A stretch of 64,000 nt of DNA, taken from Kuschelorhynchus macadamiae. Lineage: Eukaryota; Arthropoda; Insecta; Coleoptera; Curculionidae. The DNA lies in contig JAUTXW010002190.1 of NCBI GenBank assembly GCA_030620095.1, forward strand, positions 345,769 through 409,768, in the 5' to 3' direction. This document shows, one piece after another, positions 60,687 through 64,000 of this stretch (the first letter of the stretch is position 1; every line of letters begins with the position of its first letter). Under the pieces are notes generated by a model. It ran no database searches, was not told where the DNA came from, and was given only the letters and a program-made list of their open reading frames with translations. A program made the translations under genes and the position numbers.

Positions 60687-60974
60687 AACAAACATTTTTC
60701 AGTGTCGTTCCTCGGGTACCTTCATAGTGGACCCAGAATTTAAGATTATCTATTCAATTTATAGGGTAATTATATTTTATTTTTTATTTTTTTCCAATTT
60801 TCTAAGGCGGAAAAACCCAAAAAATAGTTTTAATTTATAATTGTTTTAATTTGATTTTGACTTAGGTTATCACCCTATATGGAGAAAACATAAATTATTT
60901 AAGCTAAAACTTACACATACATAAAAACTAGGTGAAACTATCAGCAAAGATTCAGCCAAATACACTTTTGAACG

Positions 60975-61110
60975 ACAACATTCTGTTTATTTGCCTTTCG
61001 TATTCTGTGCGAGATATTTACTCAAGAACAGCCAGTGTTTGTGTTAAAACTGTAGTGGATTAATGATAAAGCATGAGTAGCTTTAGGTTTTGTAGAAAAT
61101 TATACGAATG
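60975..61110 (+). repeat. Repeat family D, copy 3
   Basis: Similar to 57420-57560 and 59345-59500. Together with 60845-60965 (similar to 57580-57690) it indicates a duplicated or repeatedly inserted pogo-like 3' region. Confidence 0.6.
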
Positions 61111-61308
61111 TAGGAAGACAGTTACTTCCGAAGTGTGTAATCTTAACAAAACCCTTAAGGAAACAAAAGCAGTTTTCTCTGTATATTGAGCATTAGTGGA
61201 TTCCGAACTAAAGTAGGAACTTTTATTTCCAAAAGTTTTTAATGTTCTGAAATGCATTACTGGATAAGGTGATTACTGGAAGTTTAAGCATCGAATATAG
61301 AAAATACG

Positions 61309-61580
61309 TTTAATAAATAAGAACAATTTCACCTTCTGCGTTCACTGTTATTTCCGAAAGGGCAGCTATTATAGTAAAATAATTCTTCTGAGAACTTTTA
61401 ATATTTTCGTTCGGCTTGTTACATAAACTTGGTACGTTTAGCAAATAAGAACTATTTCACCTACTGCGTTTGATGAAATTTCCGAAAGAGCAGCTATTAT
61501 ATTAAAATATTTTTTCTGAGAACCCCCAATATTTTTTACCTAACTTCTATGCAAACTCATTGTATCTCATTCGGCTTGTT
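61309..61580 (+). repeat. Tandem duplication with period about 127 bp
   Basis: The blocks AATAAGAACWATTTCACC and GCAGCTATTATA recur at 61309-61435 and 61436-61580. The second unit carries extra sequence near TTTTTTACCTAACTTC. Confidence 0.9.
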
Positions 61581-62067
61581 ACATACACTTTTATAATGGA
61601 TCCTATTTAGTATTTTTTTACCTTTTAATTTTAATAATATTAGCAATAGATTTTCATCTATAATTTTTTTTTGACCTTTCTGTATAGAGAGGTGTCTAAG
61701 AATATCATTTAACCATTTATATTAATTTAATACAAAAATGGGAAAAAATGAAAATAAATACATGGTAATAACATAAAATGCGGATAATTGATGCAAAATG
61801 ATAATTATTATTTATTGAATCTAAAGTAAACAGCTTTGTAAATATATTTAGTATAGAGAGATTTCCATGTCCATTATTTCATAATAATAATAAATCGAGT
61901 AAAAACAATATTATCGAAACACACACTGCGGAAATAACAATACAGTTATTTTATTAGTGACAATAGCTTAATAAAGCTTAATCTCATATCTGCAATTGAT
62001 TTTGTTTAATGAATAAATAACTTCTGCCGTACATTAGCATTGATAAAATGCATGCTGGTTATACATA

Positions 62068-62069
<2 letters not shown>
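61581..62069. other. AT-rich spacer
   Basis: Nothing recognisable. Confidence 0.5.

Positions 62070-62105
<36 letters not shown>
62070..62105. repeat. (TA)n microsatellite
   Basis: About 36 bp of AT dinucleotides immediately upstream of the third PLE-type foldback. Confidence 0.97.
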
Positions 62106-62109
<4 letters not shown>

Positions 62110-62400
62110 AAGAAAATATTAACGCGGCTAGAACTAGTATATAATAGAAAATGGACTTTTTTTGGGACGACCGCTAAAGCAATGGAATTTGGCTGACTAT
62201 AGACACGTGTTTCTGACTTAAGGTCTTTATCAGTACAGTCAACTAGTTGAAAGAGAAAGACGAGTACAACTAGCGCCAAAATGAATACACAAAACCATAT
62301 CAGGGTCACCAACTCGTTTATGTATTCATTTTGGCGCTAGTTGTATTCGTCTTTCAACTAGTTGACTGTACTGATAAAAAATTAAAATTGGTACTTTTTT
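62106..62400. mobile_element. PLE-type mini-foldback
   Basis: Arms 62226-62288 and 62322-62378 are inverted copies, one with a 6-nt insertion, around a 33-bp spacer. The left side adds a hammerhead-like motif on the minus strand (62195-62240), truncated in the right arm. No coding sequence remains. (TA)n lies on both sides, as at the 4958-5617 foldback. I infer a reduced PLE terminal-repeat derivative. Confidence 0.6.
62195..62240 (-). ncRNA. Hammerhead-ribozyme-like motif with full stem I
   Basis: Minus strand: GACTGTA, CTGATAA, A, GAC, CTTAA, GTC, A, GAAA, CACGTG, TC, TATAGTC. Stem I pairs 7 of 7 with one G-U. Stem II is three pairs with an A-A mismatch at the core side. Stem III is the self-complementary CACGTG. 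The core differs from CUGANGA only at G8 (A here), a base normally needed for catalysis. Confidence 0.55.
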
Positions 62401-62528
62401 TTTAAACTTTCTGGACCATAGCAACTAGCATAAATTATTTAAAATACATATATAAGTTAAATTGATTATTATTGACATATACCTGTCAATAACAGACGTT
62501 TGGTATTATTTTCGAATAATAATAATCA

Positions 62529-63152
<624 letters not shown>

Positions 63153-63159
63153 TTAAAAT

Positions 63160-63201
63160 AAGATTTGGTTTATTACGTGCAGACAGAATAAACCAAATCT
63201 T
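63160..63201. repeat. 13-bp stem hairpin beside the (TA)n tract
   Basis: AAGATTTGGTTTA at 63160-63172 and TAAACCAAATCTT at 63189-63201 are exact inverted copies with a 16-nt loop. Confidence 0.95.
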
Positions 63202-63523
63202 AAAGAATTTTAAAATGTGTCAATATAACAACATCCAAGTCAAAACTAGTGATAAAAAGGTGTAAATAATATGTATATAGGTCTTTCAATTGAGAATTTT
63301 TCAGTGTTGTTTCTTCAATAGTAAAACCAAGTAGTAAGTCCACAACAACTTTTTCTTTAAAATAAATGTTAATACAAAATAATAACAATTTTTAATCTCT
63401 TTAAACAGTTGCCGAAATGGCAAAGCAACAAAGTGTTTTATCTAAGGTCCTCTCTTTGACTACAGCCCCACTAGATTTAGCACGTTTTGTTCTAACTAGT
63501 TAGTCACAACTACCCACCTCTCG

Positions 63524-63529
<6 letters not shown>
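63202..63529. other. Spacer without recognised genes
   Basis: Nothing recognisable. Confidence 0.5.
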
Positions 63530-63590
<61 letters not shown>

Positions 63591-63597
63591 ATATATA

Positions 63598-63658
<61 letters not shown>

Positions 63659-63666
63659 ATATATAT
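63530..63666. repeat. (TA)n microsatellite, interrupted
   Basis: About 137 bp of AT dinucleotides with a few TTTT, TT and G interruptions. Confidence 0.98.
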
Positions 63667-64000
63667 CGGCGTCCAAACAATGTCTTCCGTTAAACAATGA
63701 GATGCGTACTGCCTAGTTATTTCACGTTTGACGGCACACAACGTAACTGAACTTTGTCAGCGTTTGGCTGACGATTTCAATCATTCCCAGTAATGAGTGC
63801 GCGTGTTTAGCGAAATACTGTAACAAACGGAATCCCTTCAATTAGCTTCTTTACCTATTCTAGTCGATCACTGTACTTAAAAACAGTGTAACTGTAATAT
63901 TTGAATGTTGTAACATGTCTATTTTCACTCACATAAAGTACAGTAAACCAATAACGCAAACCACAAATACACAACAGCACAATAATGAATACTGATGAAC
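63667..64000. other. Less AT-rich window end without recognised genes
   Basis: Base composition becomes more balanced after the (TA)n tract, but no coding or RNA feature could be identified before the window ends. Confidence 0.4.

Larger units (their letters stand above)
59501..60845 (+). mobile_element. Penelope-like element insertion with 10-bp target duplication
   Basis: TATAATTGTT occurs at 59501-59510 and again at 60836-60845, bracketing 1,325 bp that separate two halves of a sequence resembling the uninterrupted 57.5-57.7 kb region. Inside, about 59539-59666 is inverted at 60705-60832 with near identity (e.g. TTTCCGCCTTAGAAAATTGG and its complement). Between the inverted ends lie one open reading frame and a hammerhead-like motif. 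This is a 5'-truncated PLE copy with inverted terminal repeats. Confidence 0.88.

Overview
The window is strongly AT-rich and looks like gene-poor nuclear DNA of an arthropod, most likely an insect. The evidence is the mix of repeat families: Penelope-like elements (PLEs), jockey/CR1-type and RNase H-bearing non-LTR retrotransposons, IS630/mariner relatives with a DUF4817-type N-terminus, Tc1, pogo, hAT, a Crypton-type tyrosine recombinase, and many foldback elements. I found no convincing host protein gene. Only one open frame is both recognisable and uninterrupted over its length: the PLE endonuclease ORF at 59671-60495. All other recognisable proteins are fragments with stops, frameshifts or deletions.

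Layout. 1-2537: near-perfect palindrome with 1,177-bp arms carrying a reverse transcriptase (RT) fragment. 4790-6334: an interspersed repeat (family A) split by a PLE-derived foldback flanked by (TA)n. 6.95-8.3 kb: decayed DUF7869-like protein. 9348-9981: foldback with a perfect central hairpin. 11.1 kb: decayed DTDV-type protein. 15.5 kb: foldback MITE. 16.3-17.2 kb: minus-strand non-LTR pieces. 18.4-20.5 kb: tyrosine recombinase fragment followed by an unexplained GC-richer island. 22.2-22.7 kb: four-unit tandem repeat. 24.0-29.9 kb: jockey-like copy 1 among several foldbacks. 32.0-33.4 kb: decayed PLE with a hammerhead-ribozyme core, then a minus-strand non-LTR tail. 36.8-38.3 kb: jockey-like copy 2. 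39.2-44.9 kb: large tandem duplication containing family A. 46.0-48.4 kb: mariner-like element with roughly 500-bp terminal inverted repeats (TIRs). 52.3-55.4 kb: IS630-like element interrupted by a hAT element. 56-57.4 kb: Tc1 remnant split by a palindrome containing tRNA-like units. 57.4-61.1 kb: pogo remnants with a PLE inserted (10-bp target-site duplication). 62-63.7 kb: a third PLE-type foldback and a (TA)n tract of about 600 bp.

Most unusual theme: inverted structure at every scale. At least nine long inverted repeats occur in 64 kb, and three are PLE-derived units with inverted ends bearing hammerhead-like motifs. In one of these the core pair C3-G8 appears replaced by U3-A8, a natural compensatory change. 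The units retain an N-terminal ORF scrap, an endonuclease ORF, or almost nothing, which suggests miniature inverted PLE derivatives. Family names come from recognising motifs by eye. No database search, folding program or alignment tool was used, and element boundaries are approximate unless stated.
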